From positions 62,001 through 126,000 of the forward strand of contig NZ_JBGQOP010000002.1 of NCBI RefSeq assembly GCF_052119705.1: a stretch of DNA of 64,000 nucleotides, read 5' to 3'. Position 1 is the first letter of the stretch. Each line of letters begins with the position of its first letter. This DNA is from Oceanimonas sp052119705 (GTDB taxonomy: Bacteria > Pseudomonadota > Gammaproteobacteria > Enterobacterales > Aeromonadaceae). This document shows, one piece after another, positions 17,788 to 26,241 of this stretch. A program made the position numbers and the translations under genes. Under the pieces are notes generated by a model, which was not told the DNA's origin, made no database searches, and saw only the letters and a program-made list of their open reading frames with translations.

Positions 17788-17832
17788 TTATGCCAGATAG
17801 CGTTATGCCAAATAGAGTTATGCCAAATAGAG
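17788..17832. repeat. Three tandem copies of a 15-bp unit
   Basis: TTATGCCAAATAGAG occurs twice exactly and once with two changes (TTATGCCAGATAGCG), head to tail, in the rnfH/bamE convergent spacer. It looks like replication slippage; no function is suggested. Confidence 0.85.
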
Positions 17833-17882
17833 CCTATATGGGTGCCTGGGAGAGTCTGATAGGCAAATAGTGAGCGTGAAAG

Positions 17883-18221
17883 TTATAAACCCTGATCAAA
17901 ATTGACCGGTGCCGCAAAGTCTCCGCTTACCGTCAGCAAGGCATCATTACTAAATTCCAGCACTAGCTGCTTTTGTTCGACGGCACCGCGCCCAGGTTTG
18001 AAGTAGAACATATAAACCCAGCGGTCATGATTGAAGCTGTCCAAGCTCATGGGGTTGCCCAGTAAGAAACGGACCTGTTCTTGCGTCATACCGCGGCGCA
18101 GTTGATCTACTTGCTTGGCTTCTATGTAGTTGCCTTGCGGGATATCTATTTTATATACCAGACCGCAGCCCATTAGGGGCAGGGTTAACATTATCGGTAA
18201 AATCAAGGTTTTGAGTTGCAT
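17883..18221 (-). CDS. bamE: Outer-membrane assembly lipoprotein BamE
   Basis: BamE (SmpA/OmlA) is a small lipoprotein of the BAM complex that inserts beta-barrel proteins into the outer membrane. The 112-aa product has a signal sequence ending in the lipobox LMGC (Cys19). The folded domain follows: VDQLRRGMTQEQVRFLLGNP, DRWVYMFYF and QKQLVLEF. A ribosome site AGGAT precedes the ATG. The gene is convergent with rnfH as in E. coli. Confidence 0.94.
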   Translation of the reverse strand: MQLKTLILPIMLTLPLMGCGLVYKIDIPQGNYIEAKQVDQLRRGMTQEQVRFLLGNPMSLDSFNHDRWVYMFYFKPGRGAVEQKQLVLEFSNDALLTVSGDFAAPVNFDQGL

Positions 18222-18403
18222 ATGGCACTATATCCTGTGTGACTTCTGGCCATGATAGCGGCTGTAGCTGACCTTGTAAAAGCCGAAGCGATACTTATGT
18301 TTTAGCGACTGAGTTAACTCGGCTTAGTTCTTTGTTTTAATGCAGGTGCCACTCAGGTGGTGAGTGCGCTAAGCTGCATTAATTTAATGAGTAAGTGACC
18401 ATT

Positions 18404-19162
18404 ATGACAAAACATGTTTTTCACTTAGGGATCACGGCTGACGACTTAAAGGGCGCGCGTTTGGCTATTTTGCCTGGCGATCCAGCGCGGGTTGCTCGCA
18501 TTGCCAGCCAATTAGAGGGGGCGCGTCCCTTAGCCAGCCATCGAGAGTTTAGTTCTTGGCTGGGTGAATTAGCGGGCAAGTCGGTGGTGGTGTGCTCTAC
18601 CGGTATTGGTGGCCCTTCTACGTCTATCGCGTTGGAAGAACTGGCGCAACTGGGTGTCACTACCTTCTTGCGCATCGGCACTACGGGTGCCATTCAGCCA
18701 CACATTCAAGTAGGCGACATGATAATCACCAATGGTGCGGTACGCTTAGATGGCGCTAGCCGCCATTTTGCTCCTTTAGCTTTTCCTGCGGTAGCGGATT
18801 TTGACTGCAGCTGCGCTTTAGTAGATGCGGCGCGCGAATTAGGCTTGAGCCCACATGTGGGTATTACTGCGTCGTCTGATACTTTTTATCCGGGTCAGGA
18901 GCGTTACGATACCTATTCAGGTCGTGTGATCCGAGAGCTTCAAGGCAGCCTTAACGAATGGCAAGCCATGGGTGTGCTCAATTATGAGATGGAGTCGGCA
19001 ACCTTATTTACCTTCTGTGCCAGTCAGGGCTTAAAGGCGGGGTGCGTTGCCGGAGTGATTGTCAATCGCACCGAACAAGAGACGCCAGATCCTGTGCAAG
19101 TACAAACCGCCGAGCAACAGGCCATTGATATTGTGCTGGGCGCCGCCCGCCGTTTGGCTTAA
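18404..19162 (+). CDS. udp: Uridine phosphorylase
   Basis: Pyrimidine salvage enzyme: uridine plus phosphate gives uracil and ribose-1-phosphate. At 252 aa it is highly similar to E. coli Udp, with VFHLGIT, LPGDPARV, VCSTGIGGPSTSIALEELAQ, LRIGTTGAIQ, SSDTFYPGQERYDTYSGRV and the nucleoside-binding NYEMESATLF. The ATG at 18404 (MTKHVFHLG) is preferred over an in-frame GTG at 18395. It is inserted between bamE and recN, which are neighbours in E. coli, and is flanked by its own terminator, so it behaves as an independent cassette. Confidence 0.95.
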   Translation: MTKHVFHLGITADDLKGARLAILPGDPARVARIASQLEGARPLASHREFSSWLGELAGKSVVVCSTGIGGPSTSIALEELAQLGVTTFLRIGTTGAIQPHIQVGDMIITNGAVRLDGASRHFAPLAFPAVADFDCSCALVDAARELGLSPHVGITASSDTFYPGQERYDTYSGRVIRELQGSLNEWQAMGVLNYEMESATLFTFCASQGLKAGCVAGVIVNRTEQETPDPVQVQTAEQQAIDIVLGAARRLA

Positions 19163-19200
19163 CGCTTGGTGTTAATTTAACGTTTAAGGTCGGCCATTAA

Positions 19201-19233
19201 AAAAGCCCCGAGTCGTTACGATTCGGGGCTTTT
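19201..19233. terminator. Bidirectional terminator between udp and recN
   Basis: AAAAGCCCCGAGTCG pairs with CGATTCGGGGCTTTT around a 3-nt loop with one G-U pair. A and T runs on both sides allow use by udp (+) and recN (-). Confidence 0.9.
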
Positions 19234-19255
19234 AGTTAATGCTGGCCTCACGTTC

Positions 19256-20920
19256 TTAGCTGACCAATAACTCCTGAGCATTGGCTAAGGTGTTGGCTGT
19301 AATTTTGTCTCCGCCAAGCAAGCGCGCCAGCTCTTGTAAGCGACTGTTAGTGTCCAGCTCTTGCATGCGGGTTTGGGTTTCGTGCTTATCGCTGTCCTTG
19401 CTGACAAAGTAATGCTGATGACCATTGCCTGCCACTTGCGGCAGGTGGGTGATCACCAACACTTGGGTGGACTCACCGAGCTGGCGCAATAACTTGCCCA
19501 CCACAGCGGCCGTTGGCCCGCTGACGCCCACATCCACTTCATCAAAAATAAGGGTTGGGGTTGCTACTTTTTGCGCGGTAATCACCTGAATGGCCAAACT
19601 GATGCGCGATAGCTCGCCGCCAGAAGCCACTTTCGCCAAGGGGCTCATAGGCTGACCTGGGTTTGTGCTCACCAAGAAGTCGACTTTATCTATGCCTAAG
19701 GGCGAGAAACCGGCATTGTCATCGGCGGTCACGGTAATTTCAAAGCGGCCGTGCTCCATGCTCAGCTGATGTAGGCTTTGGGTAATCTGGTTATTTAACG
19801 ACTGAGCGTAGCGTTGGCGGCTGTGACTGAGTCGCTCGGCGGCTTGTAAAAACTGCACTTTAGCCTGAATAACCTCTTCATCAAGCTCTTGTAATCTGTG
19901 GTTGTTGGTATCCATCTCCGCCAGTTGGCTTTTAATTTGCAGGTGGAACTGCGATAACGCCACTGGCTGCACATGGTGTTTACGAGCCAGCTCCATCACT
20001 TTGGTCATGCGGGCTTCAACTTCATGCAAGCGTTCTGGATCCAGCTCTAAGCGATCTAAATAGCGGCTCAGCTCTATGTGGCCTTCTTCTAATTGAATAA
20101 GACTGCTTTCTATCATTTCTTGCACTGGGCTTAGCAGCGCATCCATTTGGCACAAGTCAGTGACAACTTTTAAACCTTGGCGCAATTGCTGTAGGGCATT
20201 GCTGTCATCACCGTCGCCCAAGATATTTAACGCCAGCTGACAATCGTTTAATAGCTCAGCCCCATTGGCTAGACGTGCATGCTCTGCTTCCAACTCAGGG
20301 AACTCATCCGTGTTTAAGGCTAACTCGTCAAGCTCCGCCACTTGGTATTCGAGCAATTGGCGCTGTGCTTGCCACTGGGCTTGCTCGAGTTTCAGTTGTT
20401 TACGCTCATTACTCAGCTGGCGCCATAATTGATAATGCTTACTGGATTTTTGTAGTAGCTGGTGATGGCCTGCATAGGCATCAAGCAAGGTGCGTTGATA
20501 GTCTGATTTTTGTAGGGCTTGATGGGCATGTTGACCATGGATATTGATAAGCAAGGCGCCCAATGCTTTCAATTGAGCTAAAGGCACCGGCATGCCATTA
20601 ATGTAGCCTCGAGAACGGCCCTCTGGCGTTAAGGTGCGGCGCAGTATGCATTCATCTTGTTCATCCAGCTCTTGCTCATTCAGCCAAGCTTTCACGCGGG
20701 GGAGTTTATCGATACGAAAACGGGCGCTAATGTCGGCTTTATCGGCACCGGGTCTTACCGAGTCGGAGTCACCGCGCTCACCTAGCGCTAACGCTAATGC
20801 ATCTATGGCGATCGACTTACCGGCACCGGTTTCACCTGTGATGCTGGTCATGCCGGCACGCAAGTCCAGCTCAAGAAAGGAAACGATGGCAAAATTACTG
20901 ATGGTGAGCTGAAGTAACAT
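19256..20920 (-). CDS. recN: DNA repair protein RecN
   Basis: SMC-like ATPase acting early in double-strand break repair and sister cohesion. The 554-aa product begins MLLQLTISNFAIVSFLELDL. Walker A GETGAGKS is at 29-36. A long coiled coil spans about 150-370 with a short hinge. The C-terminal half has the signature VASGGELSRISLAIQV and Walker B LIFDEVDVGVSG. The ATG with complement at 20918-20920 has AGGGG upstream and matches E. coli; a longer in-frame reading would run through the LexA boxes and is rejected. Expression should be strongly SOS-inducible because of those boxes. Confidence 0.96.
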   Translation of the reverse strand: MLLQLTISNFAIVSFLELDLRAGMTSITGETGAGKSIAIDALALALGERGDSDSVRPGADKADISARFRIDKLPRVKAWLNEQELDEQDECILRRTLTPEGRSRGYINGMPVPLAQLKALGALLINIHGQHAHQALQKSDYQRTLLDAYAGHHQLLQKSSKHYQLWRQLSNERKQLKLEQAQWQAQRQLLEYQVAELDELALNTDEFPELEAEHARLANGAELLNDCQLALNILGDGDDSNALQQLRQGLKVVTDLCQMDALLSPVQEMIESSLIQLEEGHIELSRYLDRLELDPERLHEVEARMTKVMELARKHHVQPVALSQFHLQIKSQLAEMDTNNHRLQELDEEVIQAKVQFLQAAERLSHSRQRYAQSLNNQITQSLHQLSMEHGRFEITVTADDNAGFSPLGIDKVDFLVSTNPGQPMSPLAKVASGGELSRISLAIQVITAQKVATPTLIFDEVDVGVSGPTAAVVGKLLRQLGESTQVLVITHLPQVAGNGHQHYFVSKDSDKHETQTRMQELDTNSRLQELARLLGGDKITANTLANAQELLVS

Positions 20921-20942
20921 GATAAATCCCCTGCACAAAGTA

Positions 20943-20962
20943 TACTGTTTATATAAACAGTA
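20943..20962 (-). promoter_or_regulatory. LexA (SOS) box 1 upstream of recN
   Basis: TACTGTTTATATAAACAGTA is a perfect 20-bp palindrome matching the CTG-N10-CAG LexA consensus. It lies 23 bp upstream of the recN ATG. Confidence 0.93.
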
Positions 20963-20982
20963 TACTGTTGTTTTGTACAGTA
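20963..20982 (-). promoter_or_regulatory. LexA (SOS) box 2 upstream of recN
   Basis: TACTGTTGTTTTGTACAGTA also fits CTG-N10-CAG with flanking TA on both sides. It abuts box 1 exactly, so the centres are 20 bp apart (about two helical turns) and two LexA dimers could sit on one DNA face. Multiple boxes at recN are known in E. coli. Confidence 0.88.
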
Positions 20983-20997
20983 GCAAGGGTAAGATGC

Positions 20998-21128
20998 AGC
21001 TGCAAGCGCCGAGCGCCCCACACCAAGCTAAAAACAGTTAACTGAGATCATGACTGGCCTCAGAAAGACGGCTAACGCTTAACGCTGTGGCTATTTTTTG
21101 TTTAGCTCGGCGCCGAGCGCCTGGCGCT
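20998..21128. repeat. Heptad-repeat element, AGCGCCA type (recN/nadK spacer)
   Basis: The left arm 20998-21032 is five consecutive 7-bp units, of which AGCGCCG and AGCGCCC are closest to consensus and AGCTAAA is last. The right arm 21101-21128, read on the opposite strand, is four units beginning with AGCGCCA and ending again with AGCTAAA. The right arm contains the perfect 14-bp palindrome GCTCGGCGCCGAGC (21105-21118). It ends three bases before the nadK stop codon. Confidence 0.7.
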
Positions 21129-21131
21129 GCC

Positions 21132-22016
21132 TTAAAACAACTTGCTACCCCAACCCAGTTTGCTACGCAAGACTTCAAAGTAGTTATGCCCTCTAGGGTG
21201 TAAGAGTTTCAGCTTGTGCGGGCTTTTATTGATGTGAATTTCATCTCCGGGTTGCACGGCCAGCGAGACATGGCCATCGCAACTGATTAACATTTGGCTG
21301 GTCTTGCTGTTTTGTGAGATCACTAATTTCACTTGCGAGTCGGCGTCGATCACTATGGGTCGGCAACTTAAGGTATGTGGAAACATGGGAACCAGTGTGA
21401 TGGCATTGAGGTTAGGCGTGACTATGGGGCCTCCCGCAGACAGCGAGTAGGCGGTTGAGCCTGTGGGGGTGGCCACTATCATGCCATCTGCGCGCTGACT
21501 GTACATAAAGACGCCATTGATATAGACCTCAAATTCTATCATGTGCGCAATTTTACCTGGATGTAATACCGCCTCATTCATTGCGGTATTGCTGGCCTTA
21601 AGTTGGCCGTGACGATGTACTTGCGTTTCCAGTAAAAAGCGCTGCTCGGCTTGATAGTCCCCGGCTAATAATCGCTCTAACGGTTGCTCAAAGCTGTCGG
21701 GTGATAAATCCGTTAAGAAGCCTAGATTGCCGCGGTTTACACCGACCACTGCCACATCAAAACGTGCTAACACGCGCGCTGCACCCAGCATGTTGCCGTC
21801 GCCGCCAACCACTATGGCCAAGTCAGCACGCTCGCCCAGCTCCACCATTTCTAACAGTTCAACATTCTCTAACCCTAACTGCTCACCCACGCGGCGCTCG
21901 ATCACCACATTTAAACCTAAGCCAGCAATGTGTTGATAGAGTGCAACCAAGGTTTGGTTGGCACCTTCGTGATCGGGTTTGCCAATGAGCGCTATGGTAT
22001 TAAATTCAGTTTCCAT
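21132..22016 (-). CDS. nadK: NAD kinase
   Basis: Cytoplasmic kinase that phosphorylates NAD to NADP. The 294-aa length matches E. coli (292). The GGDGN nucleotide motif is at 71-75 (LAIVVGGDGNMLGAARVLAR). NRGNLGFLTDL, NEAVLHPGKIAHMIEFEVYI, SDGLI-like ADGMIVATPTGSTAYSLSAGG and VPMFPHTLSCRPIVI are all present. It ends in the family-typical LGWGSKLF. Divergent from grpE and next to recN, as in enterics. Confidence 0.96.
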   Translation of the reverse strand: METEFNTIALIGKPDHEGANQTLVALYQHIAGLGLNVVIERRVGEQLGLENVELLEMVELGERADLAIVVGGDGNMLGAARVLARFDVAVVGVNRGNLGFLTDLSPDSFEQPLERLLAGDYQAEQRFLLETQVHRHGQLKASNTAMNEAVLHPGKIAHMIEFEVYINGVFMYSQRADGMIVATPTGSTAYSLSAGGPIVTPNLNAITLVPMFPHTLSCRPIVIDADSQVKLVISQNSKTSQMLISCDGHVSLAVQPGDEIHINKSPHKLKLLHPRGHNYFEVLRSKLGWGSKLF

Positions 22017-22142
22017 TGATATAACCCAGCATAAATGATGAATTGAGCAAGGTGGCCAGCAAAATAAAGGGCCGCATAAGCTTCATTCTAAATAACCCCA
22101 TCGGTTAGTGCTACCTATGAAAGGTAATGATAAAAATATTCT

Positions 22143-22170
22143 CTTGAATTTTGCCATGGGCTCCCCCATA
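22143..22170 (+). promoter_or_regulatory. Sigma-32-type heat-shock promoter for grpE
   Basis: CTTGAA (22143-22148), a 15-bp gap, then CCCCATA (22164-22170), close to the RpoH consensus CTTGAA / CCCCAT-T. It lies about 50 bp upstream of the grpE start. Confidence 0.75.
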
Positions 22171-22217
22171 TAACAGGCAAGCAAGAATGTTGACCAGAAT
22201 ATTGAGATGGAGACGAG

Positions 22218-22820
22218 ATGAGCGATAACAAATATCAGCCTGAAGCAGAGCAGGGCGTAGAGCAAGAGCCATTAACCCCAGATACCGCAGCGCTTGAGCC
22301 AGAGGTTGTTGAGTCGGCCAGTGACGCTATTGTTGCAGAGCTTGAACTTCAGCTCTCTGCCGCTAATGAGCTCGCCCAAAGCGAGAAAGACAATGCTTTG
22401 CGCGCCTTGGCGGAAATGGAAAATTTACGTCGTCGCGCGGCACAAGATGTCGAAAAAGCGCAAAAGTTTGCCTTAGAAAAATTCGCCACTGACTTATTGC
22501 CTGTGATCGACAGTTTAGAGCGCGCTTTGGAGCACACAGATAAAGAGAATGATGGCTTTAAGGCTGTGTATGAGGGCGTTGAGCTAACGCTGAAGTCGTT
22601 GTTAGATACGGTCGAAAAATTTGGGGTGTTACAGATTGACCCTCAAGGTACACCGTTTGATCCCAACAAACATCAAGCCATGAGCATGGTAGAAAGTGCC
22701 GAGGTCGCGCCGAATTCTGTGGTAGCTGTGATGATGAAAGGCTATGAACTGAATGGCCGCGTATTGCGCCCCGCCATGGTGATGGTAGCTAAAGGGCCGG
22801 CGATCAATACGCAAGCCTAA
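22218..22820 (+). CDS. grpE: Nucleotide exchange factor GrpE
   Basis: Homodimeric co-chaperone that releases ADP from DnaK. The 200-aa product has a disordered acidic N-terminus (about 1-35), a long coiled-coil helix (about 40-90, ENLRRRAAQDVEKAQKFALE) and the C-terminal beta domain with FDPNKHQAMSMV and GYELNGRVLRPAMVMVAK. It starts at 22218 after GGAGACGAG. Unlike in E. coli, it sits directly upstream of dnaK, each with its own sigma-32-like promoter. Confidence 0.96.
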   Translation: MSDNKYQPEAEQGVEQEPLTPDTAALEPEVVESASDAIVAELELQLSAANELAQSEKDNALRALAEMENLRRRAAQDVEKAQKFALEKFATDLLPVIDSLERALEHTDKENDGFKAVYEGVELTLKSLLDTVEKFGVLQIDPQGTPFDPNKHQAMSMVESAEVAPNSVVAVMMKGYELNGRVLRPAMVMVAKGPAINTQA

Positions 22821-22883
22821 GCCATAGCAAAGCCTAGATAATCGGCTTAATCGCACTATTTATTTAAAAAGTGTGAGCTGCGC

Positions 22884-22912
22884 CTTGAAACTTAAGTCAA
22901 GCAGCCACATAT
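22884..22912 (+). promoter_or_regulatory. Sigma-32-type heat-shock promoter for dnaK
   Basis: CTTGAAA (22884-22890), a 14-bp gap, then CCACATAT (22905-22912). The -35 is consensus and the -10 has one change from CCCCATNT. It is 60 bp upstream of the dnaK ATG. Confidence 0.7.
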
Positions 22913-22972
22913 ACAATGTAAATCGCAAACAACTTTGCTTACGTTAAATTCAAGATATTGAGAGAGGATTTT

Positions 22973-24895
22973 ATGGGTAGAATCATCGGCATAGATTTGG
23001 GTACCACTAACTCATGTGTGGCTATTTTAGACGGAGATAATCCGCGCGTCATCGAAAACGCCGAGGGTACCCGTACTACTCCTTCCATCATCGCCTATGC
23101 CGATGATGGCGAAACCTTGGTTGGCCAGCCAGCTAAGCGTCAGGCAGTAACTAACCCTGAAAATACCCTGTTTGCGATCAAGCGTTTGATTGGTCGTCGT
23201 TTTGAAGATGAAGAAGTGCAGCGTGACATTAAGCTGATGCCCTTCAAAATTGTAAAAGCCGACAACGGTGATGCTTGGGTTGAAGCCAAAGGCAGAAAAA
23301 TGGCGCCGCCACAGGTGTCTGCCGAAGTGTTGAAAAAGATGAAGAAAACCGCCGAAGATTATCTGGGCGAAGCGGTAACCGAAGCCGTCATTACGGTGCC
23401 GGCTTACTTTAACGACGCTCAGCGTCAAGCAACCAAAGATGCAGGCCGTATCGCGGGCCTAGATGTTAAGCGCATCATCAACGAGCCCACTGCGGCGGCA
23501 TTTGCCTATGGCGTAAATAAGACCAAGGGCGATCGTAAGGTTGCCGTATACGACTTGGGCGGTGGTACTTTCGATATTTCCATCATTGAAATCGATGAGA
23601 TGGACGGTGAGAAAACTTTCGAAGTATTAGCGACCAACGGTGATACCCACTTGGGTGGTGAAGACTTTGATAACCGCTTAATCAACTATTTAGTTGCAGA
23701 ATTTAAGCGCGAGCAAGGTTTTGATTTGATGAATGACATGTTGGCACTGCAACGCTTGAAAGAAGCGGCAGAAAAAGCCAAGTGTGAGCTGTCTTCTGCG
23801 CAACAAACTGACGTTAACTTGCCTTATATTACCGCCGATGCTTCAGGTCCTAAGCACTTGAACATTAAGCTGACGCGCGCCAAGTTAGAGTCACTGGTAG
23901 AAGACATGGTCACCAAGTCTTTGGAGCCCGTTAAAACTGCATTGAAAGACGCCGGCTTGTCCGTGACTGACATCGATGACGTGATTTTGGTAGGCGGTCA
24001 AACCCGTATGCCATTAGTACAAAAAGCGGTAACCGATTTCTTCGGTCAAGAGCCACGTAAAGACGTGAACCCTGATGAAGCCGTAGCCGTGGGCGCAGCC
24101 ATTCAAGGTGCCGTATTGTCTGGTGATAAAACTGACGTGTTATTGCTAGACGTAACCCCGCTGTCTTTGGGTATTGAAACCATGGGCGGCGTGATGACGG
24201 CCGTGATTGAGAAGAACACCACCATTCCGACTAAGAAGTCTCAGGTGTTCTCTACCGCCGACGACAACCAAGCCGCCGTGACTATTCATGTGCTGCAAGG
24301 TGAGCGTAAGCGCTCCAGCGATAACAAATCTCTAGGTCAGTTTAACCTGGAAGGTATTCGCCCAGCACCGCGTGGTTTGCCACAAGTGGAAGTGACCTTT
24401 GATATCGATGCGGATGGTATCTTGCACGTGTCTGCGAAAGACAAAGACACTAACAAAGAACAGAAAATTACCATCCAAGCCTCTTCTGGTTTAACTGAAG
24501 AAGAAATCGATGCCATGGTGCGCTCGGCTGAAGCTAACGCCGAAGAAGATAAGAAGTTTGCCGAGCTGGTAGCTACGCGTAACCAAGCTGATGGTCTGGT
24601 ACACGCCACTCGTAAGCAATTGGAAGAAGCGGGTGATGCTTTGGCCGCCGATGACAAGAGCGCTATCGAGTCTGCACTGAGCGAGCTTGAAACAGCTCTG
24701 CGCGGTGAAGATAAAGCCGATATCGAAGCTAAGCAGCAAGTCTTGCTTGAAGCCTCACAAAAGCTGGCAGAAGTGGCACAGGCGAAAGCGCAAGCGGATG
24801 CCGGTCAAACGGGTGAGCCACAAGATGGTGCAAACAACGTAGATGACGATGTGGTCGACGCCGAGTTTGAAGAAGTTAAAGACGATAAAAAGTAA
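22973..24895 (+). CDS. dnaK: Chaperone DnaK (Hsp70)
   Basis: ATP-dependent Hsp70 chaperone that works with DnaJ and GrpE and controls sigma-32 stability. At 640 aa the length is normal. The ATPase domain has IDLGTTNSCVA near residue 6, VYDLGGGTFDISII, and the linker region VLLLDVTPLSLGIE. The substrate-binding domain and helical lid follow, ending in the DnaK-typical acidic tail VDAEFEEVKDDKK. Start 22973 (MGRIIGIDLG) is chosen by homology and AGAGAGGA upstream; an in-frame Met five codons earlier is rejected. Confidence 0.98.
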   Translation: MGRIIGIDLGTTNSCVAILDGDNPRVIENAEGTRTTPSIIAYADDGETLVGQPAKRQAVTNPENTLFAIKRLIGRRFEDEEVQRDIKLMPFKIVKADNGDAWVEAKGRKMAPPQVSAEVLKKMKKTAEDYLGEAVTEAVITVPAYFNDAQRQATKDAGRIAGLDVKRIINEPTAAAFAYGVNKTKGDRKVAVYDLGGGTFDISIIEIDEMDGEKTFEVLATNGDTHLGGEDFDNRLINYLVAEFKREQGFDLMNDMLALQRLKEAAEKAKCELSSAQQTDVNLPYITADASGPKHLNIKLTRAKLESLVEDMVTKSLEPVKTALKDAGLSVTDIDDVILVGGQTRMPLVQKAVTDFFGQEPRKDVNPDEAVAVGAAIQGAVLSGDKTDVLLLDVTPLSLGIETMGGVMTAVIEKNTTIPTKKSQVFSTADDNQAAVTIHVLQGERKRSSDNKSLGQFNLEGIRPAPRGLPQVEVTFDIDADGILHVSAKDKDTNKEQKITIQASSGLTEEEIDAMVRSAEANAEEDKKFAELVATRNQADGLVHATRKQLEEAGDALAADDKSAIESALSELETALRGEDKADIEAKQQVLLEASQKLAEVAQAKAQADAGQTGEPQDGANNVDDDVVDAEFEEVKDDKK

Positions 24896-24924
24896 GTTAA
24901 CCCCAGCGTATTAGCGCGCTTAGA

Positions 24925-24959
24925 GCGGGCGTTGGGATGCCAACGCCCGCCTTTGTTTT
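24925..24959 (+). terminator. Hairpin with partial T run between dnaK and dnaJ
   Basis: Perfect 11-bp stem GCGGGCGTTGG / CCAACGCCCGC with the 4-nt loop GATG, followed by CTTTGTTTT. It lies 27 bp before dnaJ, so it probably attenuates rather than blocks readthrough, lowering DnaJ relative to DnaK or protecting the dnaK 3' end. Confidence 0.75.
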
Positions 24960-24985
24960 AACAGGACTCAGGTAAGTTTCAGCCT

Positions 24986-26116
24986 ATGTCAAAACGAGAT
25001 TATTATGAAGTGCTCGGCGTCAGCAAAGACGCAGACGAGCGCGAGATAAAAAAAGCCTATAAGCGGATGGCGATGAAATATCATCCCGACCGTAATAAAA
25101 CTGATGCCGATGCCATTGATAAGTTCAAGGAAGCGTCAGAGGCCAATGAAGTACTGACGGATCCGCAAAAGCGCGCCGCTTACGATCAGTTTGGTCATGC
25201 CGGTGTTAATGGTCAGCAAGGCGGCCAAGGTTATGGCGGTGGCGGTGACTTTGGCGACATTTTTGGCGATGTGTTCGGTGATATCTTCGGTGGCGGTCAG
25301 CGCCGTCAGCAGCGTGCGTCCCGCGGCTCAGATTTGCGCTACAACATGGAGCTGACGCTTGAAGAAGCCGTGCGGGGCGTGACCAAAGAGATCAAGGTCC
25401 CCACGCTCGTCGGCTGTGATGTGTGCGATGGCAGTGGCGCTAAGGCCGGTACTCAAGCTAAGACTTGCTCTACCTGTCATGGTCATGGTCAGGTACAAAT
25501 GCGCCAAGGCTTCTTTACCGTGCAGCAGCCTTGTCCGCATTGCCGAGGTAAGGGAAAAGTTATCACAGACCCTTGCCACAAGTGCCACGGTGAGGGGCGC
25601 TATCAAAAGACCAAGACCTTGTCGGTGAAAATACCGGCGGGCGTGGATACCGGCGATCGCATTCGTTTATCTGGTGAAGGTGAAGCGGGTGAGTCAGGTG
25701 CACCGGCAGGTGATTTGTATGTGCAAATGCATGTCCGCGATCATGAGATATTTGTGCGTGATGGCAATAACCTGTACTGCGAAGTGCCGATTAGTTTCAC
25801 GGCTGCAGCTTTAGGTGGCGAAGTAGAAGTGCCTACCTTAGACGGACGAGTTAATCTGAAAATTCCGGCTGAAACGCAAACCGGTCGTAGCTTTCGGTTA
25901 AAAGGAAAAGGCGTGCGTTCCGCGAGAAATGGCCAAATGGGCGATCTGGTGTGTAAGGTGTATATCGAAACGCCGGTGAGCTTAACCGAAGAGCAAAAAA
26001 ATCTATTACAACAATTAGAAGACTCTTACGTTGGGGTGGCTGCCAATAAGCACCAGCCTAAAACGGAAGGCTTTCTAAAAGGCGTGAAGCGTTTTTTTGA
26101 CGATTTGACCCGCTAA
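24986..26116 (+). CDS. dnaJ: Chaperone DnaJ (Hsp40)
   Basis: Type I Hsp40 that delivers substrates to DnaK and stimulates its ATPase. The J domain covers residues 1-70 with HPD at 33-35 (KYHPDRN). A Gly/Phe-rich linker follows (about 75-110). Four zinc-binding CxxCxGxG repeats are present (CDVCDGSG, CSTCHGHG, CPHCRGKG, CHKCHGEG), then the two C-terminal beta domains. At 376 aa it equals E. coli DnaJ. A terminator follows 60 bp downstream. Confidence 0.97.
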   Translation: MSKRDYYEVLGVSKDADEREIKKAYKRMAMKYHPDRNKTDADAIDKFKEASEANEVLTDPQKRAAYDQFGHAGVNGQQGGQGYGGGGDFGDIFGDVFGDIFGGGQRRQQRASRGSDLRYNMELTLEEAVRGVTKEIKVPTLVGCDVCDGSGAKAGTQAKTCSTCHGHGQVQMRQGFFTVQQPCPHCRGKGKVITDPCHKCHGEGRYQKTKTLSVKIPAGVDTGDRIRLSGEGEAGESGAPAGDLYVQMHVRDHEIFVRDGNNLYCEVPISFTAAALGGEVEVPTLDGRVNLKIPAETQTGRSFRLKGKGVRSARNGQMGDLVCKVYIETPVSLTEEQKNLLQQLEDSYVGVAANKHQPKTEGFLKGVKRFFDDLTR

Positions 26117-26177
26117 GCAGCCTGTATTACTCTGGGTTGTGCTTTAACCCATAAGCTCACGAATAACTTATAATTTG

Positions 26178-26214
26178 AGTCCCCTGACGATTGTCGGCAG
26201 GGGATTTTGTTTTA
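26178..26214 (+). terminator. Intrinsic terminator after dnaJ
   Basis: TCCCCTG (26180-26186) pairs with CAGGGGA (26198-26204), with an inner CGA/TCG stem, followed by TTTTGTTTTATT. It isolates the dnaKJ unit from greA. Confidence 0.85.
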
Positions 26215-26241
26215 TTGTCTGAAAGGGACTGGTTTTTCATT

